A stretch of DNA of 59,962 bases from a virus. The DNA lies in IMG/VR virus record IMGVR_UViG_3300045996_001403, positions 1-59,962 of that record; one strand, written 5' to 3'. The notes under the pieces are model-generated. The model worked only from the letters and a program-made list of their open reading frames with translations, was not told the DNA's origin and did not search any database. Shown piece by piece: positions 47,865 through 54,721 of the stretch (positions within the stretch are counted from its first letter, which is position 1; every line of letters starts with the position of its first letter). Both the position numbers and the translations under genes were made by a program.

Positions 47865-48125
47865 ATGACCTCCGATGCGGCTCCATCGCGACGTAGGGGG
47901 ACGACCAAGCCAAGACGGTTGCTCACACTTGCGAAGCGCGTTCCCATCGAAGTGGCCCTGATGATGTGGCGTTGGATCGCCGGTCTGCACGAACCGATCG
48001 ACATTGGCCCGCCGACCTACACGTGGTGCTCCTACTGTGCGGTCCCGTGGCCGTGCGATTCGTTCGTGTCGGCCACCGACATGATCGAGAGTCTGACCGG
48101 AGGTGCTACCAGTGACCAACCATGA
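47865..48125 (+). CDS. Small hypothetical protein
   Basis: 86 aa, ATG behind GAAGGGGAAG. Basic N-terminus, an amphipathic helix (PIEVALMMWRWIAGLHEP), then CSYCAVPWPCDSF, a Cys cluster seen in several actinophage proteins. Function unknown. Confidence 0.55.
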   Translation: MTSDAAPSRRRGTTKPRRLLTLAKRVPIEVALMMWRWIAGLHEPIDIGPPTYTWCSYCAVPWPCDSFVSATDMIESLTGGATSDQP

Positions 48126-48378
48126 TCCGGCTACGCCGGGGGCCTCCGGCACTCCGATGGACCTGGTGGGCAAGACCGTGCGGTGGGAGCACGAAGGTCG
48201 CTGGTTCACCGCGAACGTGACGAAGTTCCAGCCCGAGGTCGGGGTGTGGGACTGCGTGGTGGTGGACCCGGGCACGTTCCGGTTCTGGGAGCCGGGTCAC
48301 GAGACCTACTTCGGCGTGCGCGAGCTGGTCACCGTCATCGACTCCGAGCCCTACACCGAAGACGAGGAGTGCGAGTGA
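48112..48378 (+). CDS. SH3-like hypothetical protein
   Basis: 88 aa. GTG 48112 is 8 bases after GGAGG and preferred over GTG 48103. Beta-barrel-like: DLVGKTVRWEHEGRWFTANV, VGVWDCVVVDPGTFRF, YFGVRELVTVIDSE, acidic end. Function unknown. Confidence 0.6.
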   Translation: MTNHDPATPGASGTPMDLVGKTVRWEHEGRWFTANVTKFQPEVGVWDCVVVDPGTFRFWEPGHETYFGVRELVTVIDSEPYTEDEECE

Positions 48379-49049
48379 TCCGCTACACCGATGTCGCGGC
48401 CGTGGACACCACCTGGGCCGTGAGAATCACCCCGTTAATCTCCACCACGCTGTCCACGGTGCGGGAGATGCTGAAGCTGGCTTCCTACAGCGCACCCCTC
48501 ACCGCCTACGCCAGCGGGTCCGAGGACGAGATTTACTCGATCATCCTCGCCCGCGACCCGTCCCGCACTCACGGCACACCCAGCCCGGAGGACTGCGATC
48601 GGGCCGTTCGGGAGATCACGGCTATCAGCCACTGGACCGCCACGTACCGCACCACCGGATCGATGGTGGCCATGGGGTTGAGGGAGGGCTACGACCCGGA
48701 CGCGCACGTGTGGACCATCGACGAGGTCCGTGCCGTCTGCCCCGGCGTGCCCGCTGCCGCGGTGCACCTGCTGTCGGCCCGCCGCACCGGAGACGAGGTC
48801 CAATGGTGGGAGGAGCCGTGCGCCCTCCTCACCCCCGCTGCTGTCGACGTCGAACTGATGGATCACCTGGCGCACGGGATGAGCCAGGACCGCTACACCG
48901 TGACCGACTGGACCGCCGGCCGCACCCACGCCCGCGCGCGAACCCGAGGAGCATCCGTGGAGACCTGCCTGAACTGCTGGCGAGCCGACCAGGGCGACGC
49001 GAGCCACTGCGGCTCCTGCCCCTGCTGCACCCCGACCGAGGAGTCCTGA
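48375..49049 (+). CDS. Hypothetical protein with Cys-rich end
   Basis: 224 aa, GTGA overlap. Helical middle (TLSTVREMLKLASYSAPLTA), then beta/alpha parts and a C-terminal C-x2-C-x9-C-x2-C-x-C cluster (CLNCWRADQGDASHCGSCPC) typical of a zinc ribbon. Function unknown. Confidence 0.65.
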   Translation: MIRYTDVAAVDTTWAVRITPLISTTLSTVREMLKLASYSAPLTAYASGSEDEIYSIILARDPSRTHGTPSPEDCDRAVREITAISHWTATYRTTGSMVAMGLREGYDPDAHVWTIDEVRAVCPGVPAAAVHLLSARRTGDEVQWWEEPCALLTPAAVDVELMDHLAHGMSQDRYTVTDWTAGRTHARARTRGASVETCLNCWRADQGDASHCGSCPCCTPTEES

Positions 49050-49052
49050 CCC

Positions 49053-49559
49053 GTGGACATCGAGACCTACATGCGCGAGGCCCGACGCTTCGACAACCAC
49101 CGCCCGGAGGCCATGCTCGACGCTCTGGTCCACGGGCTCATGGCAGAGGTGGGGGAGGTGTGGGGGTGTCTTCTTGATCGGGACTACGGCCTGGGCGTGC
49201 TCCATGAGATGGGCGACGTGGCGTGGAACGTCGCGCGACTCGCGGACGTCGTTGGTGTGCCGCCAGCCGAACTGGTTCGCGACCAGTGGGAGCCAGCGGT
49301 TGACGACCTTGCGGCAGCTGGCGAGCTGGTGCGCCATGCGGCAGCAGTGGCGGGATTGCTGGAGAAGTCGCATCGTATTGTCAAGTTCCCTTGGGATTTG
49401 CATGACAGAATCGCCCAAGCCTTGCATGAAACTTGGCAGGCCCTTGAGTGTTATGCGGGCTGGCATAGGTATGGCATGGACGTGGTCATGCGGACCAACA
49501 TCGACAAGCTCACCGCCCGGTACGCCGAGCGTGGACTGACCGTCAAGGAGGCGTCGTGA
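49053..49559 (+). CDS. MazG-like nucleotide pyrophosphohydrolase
   Basis: 168 aa, GTG. All-alpha NTP pyrophosphatase pattern: LVHGLMAEVGEVWGCLLDRD (Glu32, Glu35) and LHEMGDVAWNVARLAD (Glu52, Asp55), the E-x2-E ... E-x2-D metal site. Phage MazG proteins may lower (p)ppGpp or modified nucleotides; here the C-terminal 80 residues are an extra helical region. Confidence 0.75.
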   Translation: MDIETYMREARRFDNHRPEAMLDALVHGLMAEVGEVWGCLLDRDYGLGVLHEMGDVAWNVARLADVVGVPPAELVRDQWEPAVDDLAAAGELVRHAAAVAGLLEKSHRIVKFPWDLHDRIAQALHETWQALECYAGWHRYGMDVVMRTNIDKLTARYAERGLTVKEAS

Positions 49560-49963
49560 CCAGCCCGAAGTGGCCAGTCGTCGGAGCCGAGGTCGTCGTG
49601 TGGTGCGAGGTCGACGGTGAGAAGTACCACCATGTGCGAGCCGGTCACGTCTACTGGGTCGGCCCGTCTTCGTTCACCGTCGTCCCCGGGGACGACCTGC
49701 ACTACGCCATTGACACCTGCTCCGCGTGGCAGGGATACGGACGGAACGCGGTGACATGGTGGGTGGTGCCAGCTGGCTCGGGCCGGGCCGCTGCCGCGTG
49801 GGCGGCCCAGGACAACCGGCGTCGCGCCGACAAGGCGGTGTGGGCGGTGTCCGACTGGATCAAGGCCCGGAGCAGGGAGACGCGTGAGCGCGCCATCCAG
49901 GCTCTACAGGCGATCGAGATGGACAGGGAAGACATGCTAATCGAAACCGAGGAGGCGTCGTGA
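49556..49963 (+). CDS. Hypothetical protein
   Basis: 135 aa, GTGA overlap. N-terminal small beta domain (GAEVVVWCEVDGEKYHHVRA; HVYWVGPSSFTVVPGDD) and a helical C-terminus (DKAVWAVSDWIKARSRETRE). Function unknown. Confidence 0.6.
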   Translation: MTSPKWPVVGAEVVVWCEVDGEKYHHVRAGHVYWVGPSSFTVVPGDDLHYAIDTCSAWQGYGRNAVTWWVVPAGSGRAAAAWAAQDNRRRADKAVWAVSDWIKARSRETRERAIQALQAIEMDREDMLIETEEAS

Positions 49964-50400
49964 CCGAGCCCCCTTCCGCTCTCCTGGAAAGAGCGGCGGC
50001 CCTGATCCAGCAGCGGGCGGAGGCGATTCGCTCTCCGGAGTACTGGGACCGCGAGGTGCGCGGCGCGGACATGAGCGAGGCAGGCGCGGCTTGGGCGAAG
50101 TTGACTTCCCCCTCTGTCGCCCCTCCTCTCGTGGAGTGGCTGCGACGGTCGGCCGGTGACATCGAGGTTCACGTTGCCGCATGGCGGTCCACCAACGGGT
50201 ATCACCCGCCGCGCAGCGAGGAGGCGGTGGCACGGCTGGTTGAGCACCACTTCGGCCCCGCTCTCGCCTTCGCCCGCACCATCCTGGGTGAGCATCCCGC
50301 CCACGACTGGGTGTTCCCGTACGACGCCCATCCCGGTGCCCGGGAGTGCCGGACGTGCGGGGCGCACGACGACGCGGCGCCCTGCCGCTACCCGCATTGA
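49960..50400 (+). CDS. Hypothetical protein
   Basis: 146 aa, GTGA overlap. Helical (LLERAAALIQQRAEAIRSPE; PPLVEWLRRSAGDIEVHVAA) with a C-terminal C-x2-C-x-A-H plus C-x3-H-type group (ECRTCGAHDDAAPCRYPH). Shares general style with several Cys-tailed proteins of this operon. Function unknown. Confidence 0.6.
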   Translation: MTEPPSALLERAAALIQQRAEAIRSPEYWDREVRGADMSEAGAAWAKLTSPSVAPPLVEWLRRSAGDIEVHVAAWRSTNGYHPPRSEEAVARLVEHHFGPALAFARTILGEHPAHDWVFPYDAHPGARECRTCGAHDDAAPCRYPH

Positions 50401-50412
50401 ACTGCGAAAACT

Positions 50413-50420
50413 GCTAGAAT
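50413..50420 (+). promoter_or_regulatory. Extended -10 promoter before Acb2-like gene
   Basis: TGC-TAGAAT extended -10 (TAGAAT 50415-50420) in the gap after the 49960 gene. A transcript would start near 50426, giving a short leader with GAGAGG before ATG 50453. No good -35, which extended -10 promoters tolerate. An in-frame leaderless GTG at 50426 is possible. Confidence 0.45.
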
Positions 50421-50452
50421 CCACTGTGTACACCACGACCCGAGAGGCCATC

Positions 50453-50710
50453 ATGCTGAGCGTTCTGGACCGCCACCCCGCCGTGCAGGAGTTCGCGGCC
50501 ATGTTCGACTTCGGGCACCTGCCCGAGGGTCTGCCGCGGCGGGTGAGCGCCACGTTCCACGAGCAGGCGCAGGCCCTGATCGACCTCCTGCCGGACGGCC
50601 CCGGCCTGACGCGGGCCCTGCACCGCCTGTGGGAGTCGAAGAACGAGGCCGTGTTCCTCGCCGTGCGCACGGCGAAGGCCACTGCCACCGTGTCGGACCC
50701 GCGCGACTGA
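50453..50710 (+). CDS. Acb2/Tad1-hairpin-like candidate cyclic-nucleotide sponge
   Basis: 85 aa, ATG behind GAGAGG. Two-helix hairpin layout: about 31-47 (SATFHEQAQALIDLLPDGP) and 51-76 (LTRALHRLWESKNEAVFLAV). The pattern helix-L-P-x-G-P-helix-A-L-x-x-L-x-E-(A/S)-K-x-x-A resembles small phage Acb2/Tad1-hairpin proteins that bind cyclic di- or trinucleotides to block CBASS/Thoeris signalling. Separate extended -10 promoter. Identification rests on remembered family pattern; a generic small helical protein is the alternative. Confidence 0.5.
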   Translation: MLSVLDRHPAVQEFAAMFDFGHLPEGLPRRVSATFHEQAQALIDLLPDGPGLTRALHRLWESKNEAVFLAVRTAKATATVSDPRD

Positions 50711-50743
50711 CCCCCTGTGTACGCCGCCACCTTGGAGGGCTCG

Positions 50744-50923
50744 ATGTTCGACCCTGGCATGCCCTGCACCTGCCCCGGATGTGATGTGGTCGTGGACCTG
50801 AACGACATGGTCCGCGACCCACTCGACCCGACACGGGTCGGCCTGGTGTGCCCCTCGTGCGCAACCGAGCGTCGGCAGGAAGCGGACCCCGCCGCCGCGT
50901 ACATGCCCGGAGGTGAGGGGTGA
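50744..50923 (+). CDS. Zinc-ribbon small protein
   Basis: 59 aa. ATG 50744 is 6 bases after GGAGG. MPCTCPGCDVVVDLNDMV and LVCPSCATERRQEAD: two CxxC knuckles (C-x-C-x2-C and C-x2-C) form a rubredoxin-like zinc site. Function unknown. Confidence 0.65.
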   Translation: MFDPGMPCTCPGCDVVVDLNDMVRDPLDPTRVGLVCPSCATERRQEADPAAAYMPGGEG

Positions 50924-51243
50924 GCCCCGAAGAGATCCTGACCGTCCTCAACGGCCTGGAGCCGGTGAACACGGACGACTGGGTGTTCTGCGTCATCACG
51001 CGCGGCTCCCGCGAGCACTACAACTCCCGTACCGGTCAGATCGAACCGCGCGACGAAGAGTCATGGTGGCCGTTCGAGAAGGGGGAGGTCGTCGTCCTCG
51101 ACGACGAGTACGGTCGTGAGCCGTTTGGAGAGGAGCGCAAGCCTTCGAAGTGGGACCTGGAGGTGGAGCACTTCGACTCGCTGGCGGACGCCGTTGCGTG
51201 TCGGGAGGCCGTGCTGGCGGGCACGTGGAAGGCGGACGGGTGA
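50920..51243 (+). CDS. Hypothetical protein
   Basis: 107 aa, GTGA overlap. Acidic, with strands and Trp/Phe (NTDDWVFCVITRGSREHYNS; ESWWPFEKGEVVVLDDEYG). Function unknown. Confidence 0.6.
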   Translation: MSPEEILTVLNGLEPVNTDDWVFCVITRGSREHYNSRTGQIEPRDEESWWPFEKGEVVVLDDEYGREPFGEERKPSKWDLEVEHFDSLADAVACREAVLAGTWKADG

Positions 51244-51608
51244 GCACCTCTGACCTCTCCTCTCGTCTCCTCGCAGCAATCGAAGAGACGGAACGACTGG
51301 CGGCGATCGCCAAAAGCAACACCGAGGGCGTATGGGGTCCAAGCACGTGGGCCGCGGCTGCGGCGTCGATCGCGCTCTACGACAAGTCCGGCAAGCTCGC
51401 GGTCGGCAGCGTGTCGCACATCGAGCACCACGACCCGGCCTCCGTCCTCCGTCGCTGCGCCGCCGACCGCCGACTCGTGAAGCGCTGCGCCGACGTGCTC
51501 TCCGCGAAGGGCTGGGAGTACGACGACACCCCGGACCTTACCCGGCGGGCTCTTGAGGATTTGGCCTCCGCCTACGGCCTCTCCGACCACCAGGAGGGCG
51601 AGGCATGA
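51240..51608 (+). CDS. DUF6221-like protein
   Basis: 122 aa, GTGA overlap. The pattern DLSSRLLAAIEETERLAAIA, then SVSHIEHHDPASVLRRCAAD and RRLVKRCADVL matches DUF6221 proteins frequent in actinomycetes and their phages. The DHQEGE C-terminus is repeated in the next gene. Function unknown. Confidence 0.75.
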   Translation: MSTSDLSSRLLAAIEETERLAAIAKSNTEGVWGPSTWAAAAASIALYDKSGKLAVGSVSHIEHHDPASVLRRCAADRRLVKRCADVLSAKGWEYDDTPDLTRRALEDLASAYGLSDHQEGEA

Positions 51609-51889
51609 GCACCGTGGACATCGGAGAGTGCCGCGGGGACGAGGGCGACTACATCGCCGTCTACTACCAGCACGACTTTCGTCGTCACCAACATGCCGAG
51701 ACCCTGAACGAGGCTGTCGCTGGCCTGTGGTGGGGGAGTGATCAGAACCTGCTCTACCCGGTGGCCGTGCTCGGTCCGAGCGGAGAGGTTATCCACGGCG
51801 AAGGTACGGGCGACGGCGATGTGTACGACGCGATCGCCGCTTATGACGCCCGCATTGGCCGTCCCGACCACCAGGAGGGCGAAGAGTGA
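51605..51889 (+). CDS. Hypothetical protein with repeated DHQEGE end
   Basis: 94 aa, ATGA overlap. DYIAVYYQHDFRRHQHAETL and YPVAVLGPSGEVIHGEGTGD. The end (GRPDHQEGEE) is the same as in the preceding gene because the 19-base junction CCGACCACCAGGAGGGCGA is repeated (51583-51601 and 51864-51882). Function unknown. Confidence 0.6.
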   Translation: MSTVDIGECRGDEGDYIAVYYQHDFRRHQHAETLNEAVAGLWWGSDQNLLYPVAVLGPSGEVIHGEGTGDGDVYDAIAAYDARIGRPDHQEGEE

Positions 51890-52695
51890 GCGACGCCGAG
51901 GCGACCATCGCGAGACGGGACCACCTCCACCCCGATGTGGAGGCGGAAGGCGCAGGCAAGGCAACGGCGGAGGCGTTGAAGTGCGACGAGGTCTGGACTG
52001 AGTGGCGCTTGGTGGGGCGACCCGAATCCGGCGGGCCAGTGTACGACCGTGTCGCGGTCGAGCCGAACGAGGTCGAGGAAATGCTCGACACCTGGGAGCG
52101 AATCAAGTCCGGCGAACTTGCCTGGCAGAACGCGAGCCTCAGCTCAAGGTTGGCCGTGGCGCTTCGCAGCGACTGGCAGGCCCCGAAGGTCGACCAGTTC
52201 GAACGCTGGCTGCCGATACCCGGGTTCGAAGGGCTCTACGTCGTAAGCGATCTCGGACGGGTCGCCTCCCTCAGACGCCGGTTGGTGATGACGCCGGGAG
52301 AAGTTGCCTATGGGTACGCGATGGGTATCAACCTGACGAAGAACGGCAGGACGGTGACGCACAACGTGCACAAGCTCGTCATGCTCGCGTTCGTGGGGCC
52401 CAGACCTAAGGGTATGCAGATCTGTCACAACGACGGCGACCCGAAGAACAACGCGCTGAGCAACCTGAGGTACGACACCCCTCAGGGGAACGCCGAAGAC
52501 AGCAAGCGACACGGCACGTCGTTCCACCTGAACAAGCGGCACTGCCCCAACGGGCATCTGTACGACGAGGCCAACACCTACATCAACAGCAAGGGTCACC
52601 GCTGTTGCAGGGAGTGCCAACGCACACAGGCGCGCCGTAAGTACCACCGTCGCAAGGCGGAGGGGCGTCCGCGCGTACGTCGTCCAGCAGCATGA
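51886..52695 (+). CDS. NUMOD4-HNH endonuclease fused to a phage gene remnant
   Basis: 269 aa, GTGA overlap. Residues 1-100 resemble an ordinary early protein (EATIARRDHLHPDVEAEGAG; NEVEEMLDTWERIKSGELAW). Residues about 103-235: NUMOD4 (ERWLPIPGFEGLYVVSDLGR), HNH (VHKLVMLAFVGPRPKGMQIC, then HNDGDPKNNALSNLRYDTP) and a C-terminal CPNGH...CCREC zinc part. Homing-type HNH enzymes are mobile; the first 100 residues look like a host gene interrupted near its end. Confidence 0.85.
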   Translation: MSDAEATIARRDHLHPDVEAEGAGKATAEALKCDEVWTEWRLVGRPESGGPVYDRVAVEPNEVEEMLDTWERIKSGELAWQNASLSSRLAVALRSDWQAPKVDQFERWLPIPGFEGLYVVSDLGRVASLRRRLVMTPGEVAYGYAMGINLTKNGRTVTHNVHKLVMLAFVGPRPKGMQICHNDGDPKNNALSNLRYDTPQGNAEDSKRHGTSFHLNKRHCPNGHLYDEANTYINSKGHRCCRECQRTQARRKYHRRKAEGRPRVRRPAA

Positions 52696-52713
52696 AGGCT
52701 CTGACCTGCTGAC

Positions 52714-52741
52714 TTGCTTTAGCTTGTACAGAGGTCATGAT
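52714..52741 (+). promoter_or_regulatory. Promoter of the 309-aa zinc/HTH gene
   Basis: TTGCTT (52714-52719), 16-base spacer, CATGAT (52736-52741), start near 52748. It matches a GTG at 52776 behind GGGAGG. CTCTGACCTGC at 52700-52710 just upstream is the same 11-mer repeated at the right end of the genome. Confidence 0.45.
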
Positions 52742-52775
52742 TACCCGTACAGCCACAGTGGACCGGGAGGCATCC

Positions 52776-53705
52776 GTGCAGGACTTCGTTCCCTCGTGCG
52801 TCGTCTGTGGCGCGGTCTCCGGGCGGCCCCTGTGTGGCAGCGAACGGGCCCTCACCGGGTGCCTCGGGAAGCTCCTCCGCGAGTTGGGCCGCATCACCGA
52901 CCTGGTGGAGGAGCTGGACACCACCATCGCCCGCCTGGACAAGACCGGCGGTGGCTCGGTCGGGTACGTCAGCAACGGCGCCGACGAGAAGCCCTTGCCG
53001 ATCAACATGGCCGCGACCGAGCCCAAGCTTCTCCTGCGCGACCGGCTGATCTCGTGGTGTCGGGACCTGTGGGAGACCAACGCCGCCCGCAACGAGGACG
53101 GCTCGGTGCCCCCGCTGGACCTCCGGTTCGGTGTGGCCCCCGCCGCCCTGTGGCTGCTGCGCCACCCCTCGTGGATCGCCTCCCACGAAGCCGTCTACGA
53201 GCTGTACGACGAAGTCATGGAGACGACCCGCCTCGCGTGGCGCGCAGTGGACACCGCCCCCGACCGGGTCTACATCGGCACCTGCTCCGCCCCGCTCGCC
53301 GCGGAGTCCGGAACGGAGCAGTGTGCGGAGGAGCTGTACGCCCGCGACGGAGACTGGGAGAAGCGCTGCCCGGGATGCGGAACCATCCACGACGTGCGGG
53401 AGCGCCAGGCCGCTCTTGCCGCCGCCGTAGAGCACCAGTACGTGTCCCCGGGCTTCCTGGTGGGCCTCGTCCGCGACCGGGGAGACCGGCTCACCACGGC
53501 CATGCTGCGCAGCCTTCTGCGCCGGGGCAGGATCGCCGCTTTCGTCCACCTCGACGAGAACCACCCGGGCGCGGGGGTGCTGGACCGGCATGGCTGGCTG
53601 GTCCGCCCATGGGTGTCCGGCCAGGACCCGGTCGACGTCCGCCTGTACCGGGTGGGGCAGGTGCTGGACGCGATCACCAACCGGTATTCGAGGCAGGCCG
53701 CGTAA
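52776..53705 (+). CDS. Zinc/HTH DNA-binding protein (actinophage type)
   Basis: 309 aa. GTG 52776 has GGGAGG 5 bases upstream, preferred over ATG 52737. N-terminal Cys ribbon (SCVVCGAVSGRPLCGSERAL; TGCLGKLLRELGRITDLVEE), a central pattern ATEPKLLLRDRLISWCRDLW, a second Cys group (RCPGCGTIHDVRER), and a C-terminal HTH (LTTAMLRSLLRRGRIAAF). Proteins with this two-ribbon plus HTH plan are common in actinophages, usually annotated as DNA binding. Regulatory target unknown. Confidence 0.75.
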   Translation: MQDFVPSCVVCGAVSGRPLCGSERALTGCLGKLLRELGRITDLVEELDTTIARLDKTGGGSVGYVSNGADEKPLPINMAATEPKLLLRDRLISWCRDLWETNAARNEDGSVPPLDLRFGVAPAALWLLRHPSWIASHEAVYELYDEVMETTRLAWRAVDTAPDRVYIGTCSAPLAAESGTEQCAEELYARDGDWEKRCPGCGTIHDVRERQAALAAAVEHQYVSPGFLVGLVRDRGDRLTTAMLRSLLRRGRIAAFVHLDENHPGAGVLDRHGWLVRPWVSGQDPVDVRLYRVGQVLDAITNRYSRQAA

Positions 53706-53713
53706 CCCCCGAG

Positions 53714-53742
53714 TTGACACGGCGAAAGTGAACGCCTAGATT
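53714..53742 (+). promoter_or_regulatory. Near-consensus promoter before RNA island
   Basis: TTGACA (53714-53719), 17-base spacer, TAGATT (53737-53742). Best promoter in the window by consensus match. Starts a transcript near 53749 into a region without supported genes, containing hairpins and a tRNA. Confidence 0.8.
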
Positions 53743-53748
53743 TCCTAG

Positions 53749-53850
53749 TGTCGGGTTTCATGTCGAGCGACACCGCTTGCGAAGCCCGCGTCGGAACCTT
53801 GCAGACGGGAGCCGCCCCCGGGCCGCTCCCGTCTTCGCGTTCCGACCCTT
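53749..53850 (+). ncRNA. Candidate structured small RNA
   Basis: About 100 nt after the consensus promoter. Predicted stems: GTGTCG/CGACAC (53748-53753, 53768-53773), alternative GGGTTTC/GAAGCCC (53753-53759, 53781-53787), and a long bulged hairpin GTCGGAAC/GTTCCGAC (53790-53797, 53839-53846) enclosing AGACGGGAGC/GCTCCCGTCT (53803-53812, 53825-53834). No coding evidence. It ends CCCTTCTC without a strong T-run. Could be a leader of the tRNA transcript or a separate sRNA. Confidence 0.5.
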
Positions 53851-53934
53851 CTCGTCCACTGCCTGCCAGACACACGTCTCCGCGGTCTCCTGACCGACTC
53901 ATGACACACCTGGGCACGCGCAGTGGCACCACCC

Positions 53935-53978
53935 GCTCGACGTGCGGAGGCCCCGGCTTCCGGCGCGCCACGTCGAGC
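53935..53978 (+). other. Hairpin directly before the tRNA
   Basis: Perfect 10-bp inverted repeat GCTCGACGTG (53935-53944) / CACGTCGAGC (53969-53978), ending five bases before the tRNA. May guide 5' processing of the tRNA or be a separate RNA element. Confidence 0.5.
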
Positions 53979-53982
53979 ACAC

Positions 53983-54066
53983 GGAAGATGGCGGCGCTGG
54001 TGCGCCAAACCGGTTGCTAGCCGGTCGCCGGGTTAATGCCCGAGGGTTCGACTCCTTCATCTTCCT
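53983..54066 (+). tRNA. tRNA-Ser(GCT)
   Basis: Acceptor GGAAGAT (53983-53989) / ATCTTCC (54059-54065); D arm GGCGC-TGGT-GCGCC with a shortened loop; anticodon stem ACCGG / CCGGT with loop TTGCTAG (54014-54020), anticodon GCT; long class II variable arm (CGGG-TTAATG-CCCG); T arm GAGGG-TTCGACT-CCTTC. CCA not encoded. The reduced D loop and T discriminator are unusual and leave some doubt about function. Confidence 0.75.
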
Positions 54067-54068
54067 CG

Positions 54069-54181
54069 GAGGCGCGTCCATCACGGGCGCGCCTACCCAA
54101 AACTGCGGGGTGCGAGAGCCCCGCGGATCCGGCCACGACCCCTTGAGCGCTGGCGGCGGCGATGCGCTCGGGGTCGTGGCC
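54069..54181 (+). terminator. Three hairpins after the tRNA
   Basis: AGGCGCG / CGCGCCT (54070-54094), GCGGGG / CCCCGC (54105-54124) and a strong stem GGCCACGACCCC-TT-GAGCGC / GCGCTC-GGGGTCGTGGCC (54131-54181). The third is a probable terminator or processing end of the tRNA transcript and lies 20 bases before the next gene. Confidence 0.6.
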
Positions 54182-54202
54182 CCCTAACGTTCGGGAGGTG
54201 CG

Positions 54203-54463
54203 GTGAGCGCGGCGCGCAAGCGAAGGAAGCTCAGTAAGTCCCACCTCACATGGGAGAACCCATACACGGGCGAGAAGCAGTACACCTCGGGCAAGGGTGC
54301 GGTGTTCGCAGCCCGCTTCGATCGCCTGTGGAACAAGCGCAAGCTGTCCGATCCGTCCTACCTGACGGGACGGTCGTTGGCGAATGCTCCGGTGAAGTAC
54401 TCGCGCTGCCCCACCTGCGCAGGAGCGCCGCATCACCCGCCGTCGTTCTTCATGGCACGCTGA
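54203..54463 (+). CDS. Small basic protein
   Basis: 86 aa, GTG behind GGGAGG. Basic N-terminus (AARKRRKLSKSHLTWENPYT), KGAVFAARFDRLWNKRKLSD and CPTCAG with a Cys pair. Could bind nucleic acid. Function unknown. Confidence 0.6.
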   Translation: MSAARKRRKLSKSHLTWENPYTGEKQYTSGKGAVFAARFDRLWNKRKLSDPSYLTGRSLANAPVKYSRCPTCAGAPHHPPSFFMAR

Positions 54464-54493
54464 GCCTCGCCGCCCGACTCTGAGGGGGTGTCC

Positions 54494-54721
54494 ATGTCCC
54501 TCGCCTCCGCTCTCGGCACGCCCCCGACCCGTCGTCGGGACTGCAAGGTCAAGGACATCGTCGACCAGCTCGCCCCCGAGGACCGCGAGATCCTGAACCG
54601 AGCCTGGAGCACGCACTCCGCCGACGCCATCGCCAAGGCCTTGACCGAGGATGGCCATCCTGTCGCCGCGTCTACTGTGACCCGGCATCGTCTGGGTCGG
54701 TGTAGCTGTGCCGCTCGGTGA
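54494..54721 (+). CDS. HTH-type small protein
   Basis: 75 aa. ATG 54494 follows GAGGGGG, preferred over GTG 54488. HTH-like: DQLAPEDREILNRAWSTHSA, DAIAKALTEDGHPVAASTVT, RHRLGRC. Overlaps the metallophosphoesterase start. A similar small HTH pattern occurs before calcineurin-like phosphoesterases in other actinophages, from memory. Confidence 0.65.
   Translation: MSLASALGTPPTRRRDCKVKDIVDQLAPEDREILNRAWSTHSADAIAKALTEDGHPVAASTVTRHRLGRCSCAAR

Noticed and set aside
29054-52695. Phage DNA polymerase, primase, helicase or reverse transcriptase/DGR
   Set aside because: Looked for polymerase, Walker-type helicase and RT motifs and template/variable repeats in the early region; none seen.
53748-54020. 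Ninety-codon frame that could begin leaderless just after the consensus promoter
   Set aside because: It would read through two perfect hairpins and half the tRNA; composition is not protein-like. Kept as an RNA region, but the leaderless GTG at the transcription start leaves a small doubt.
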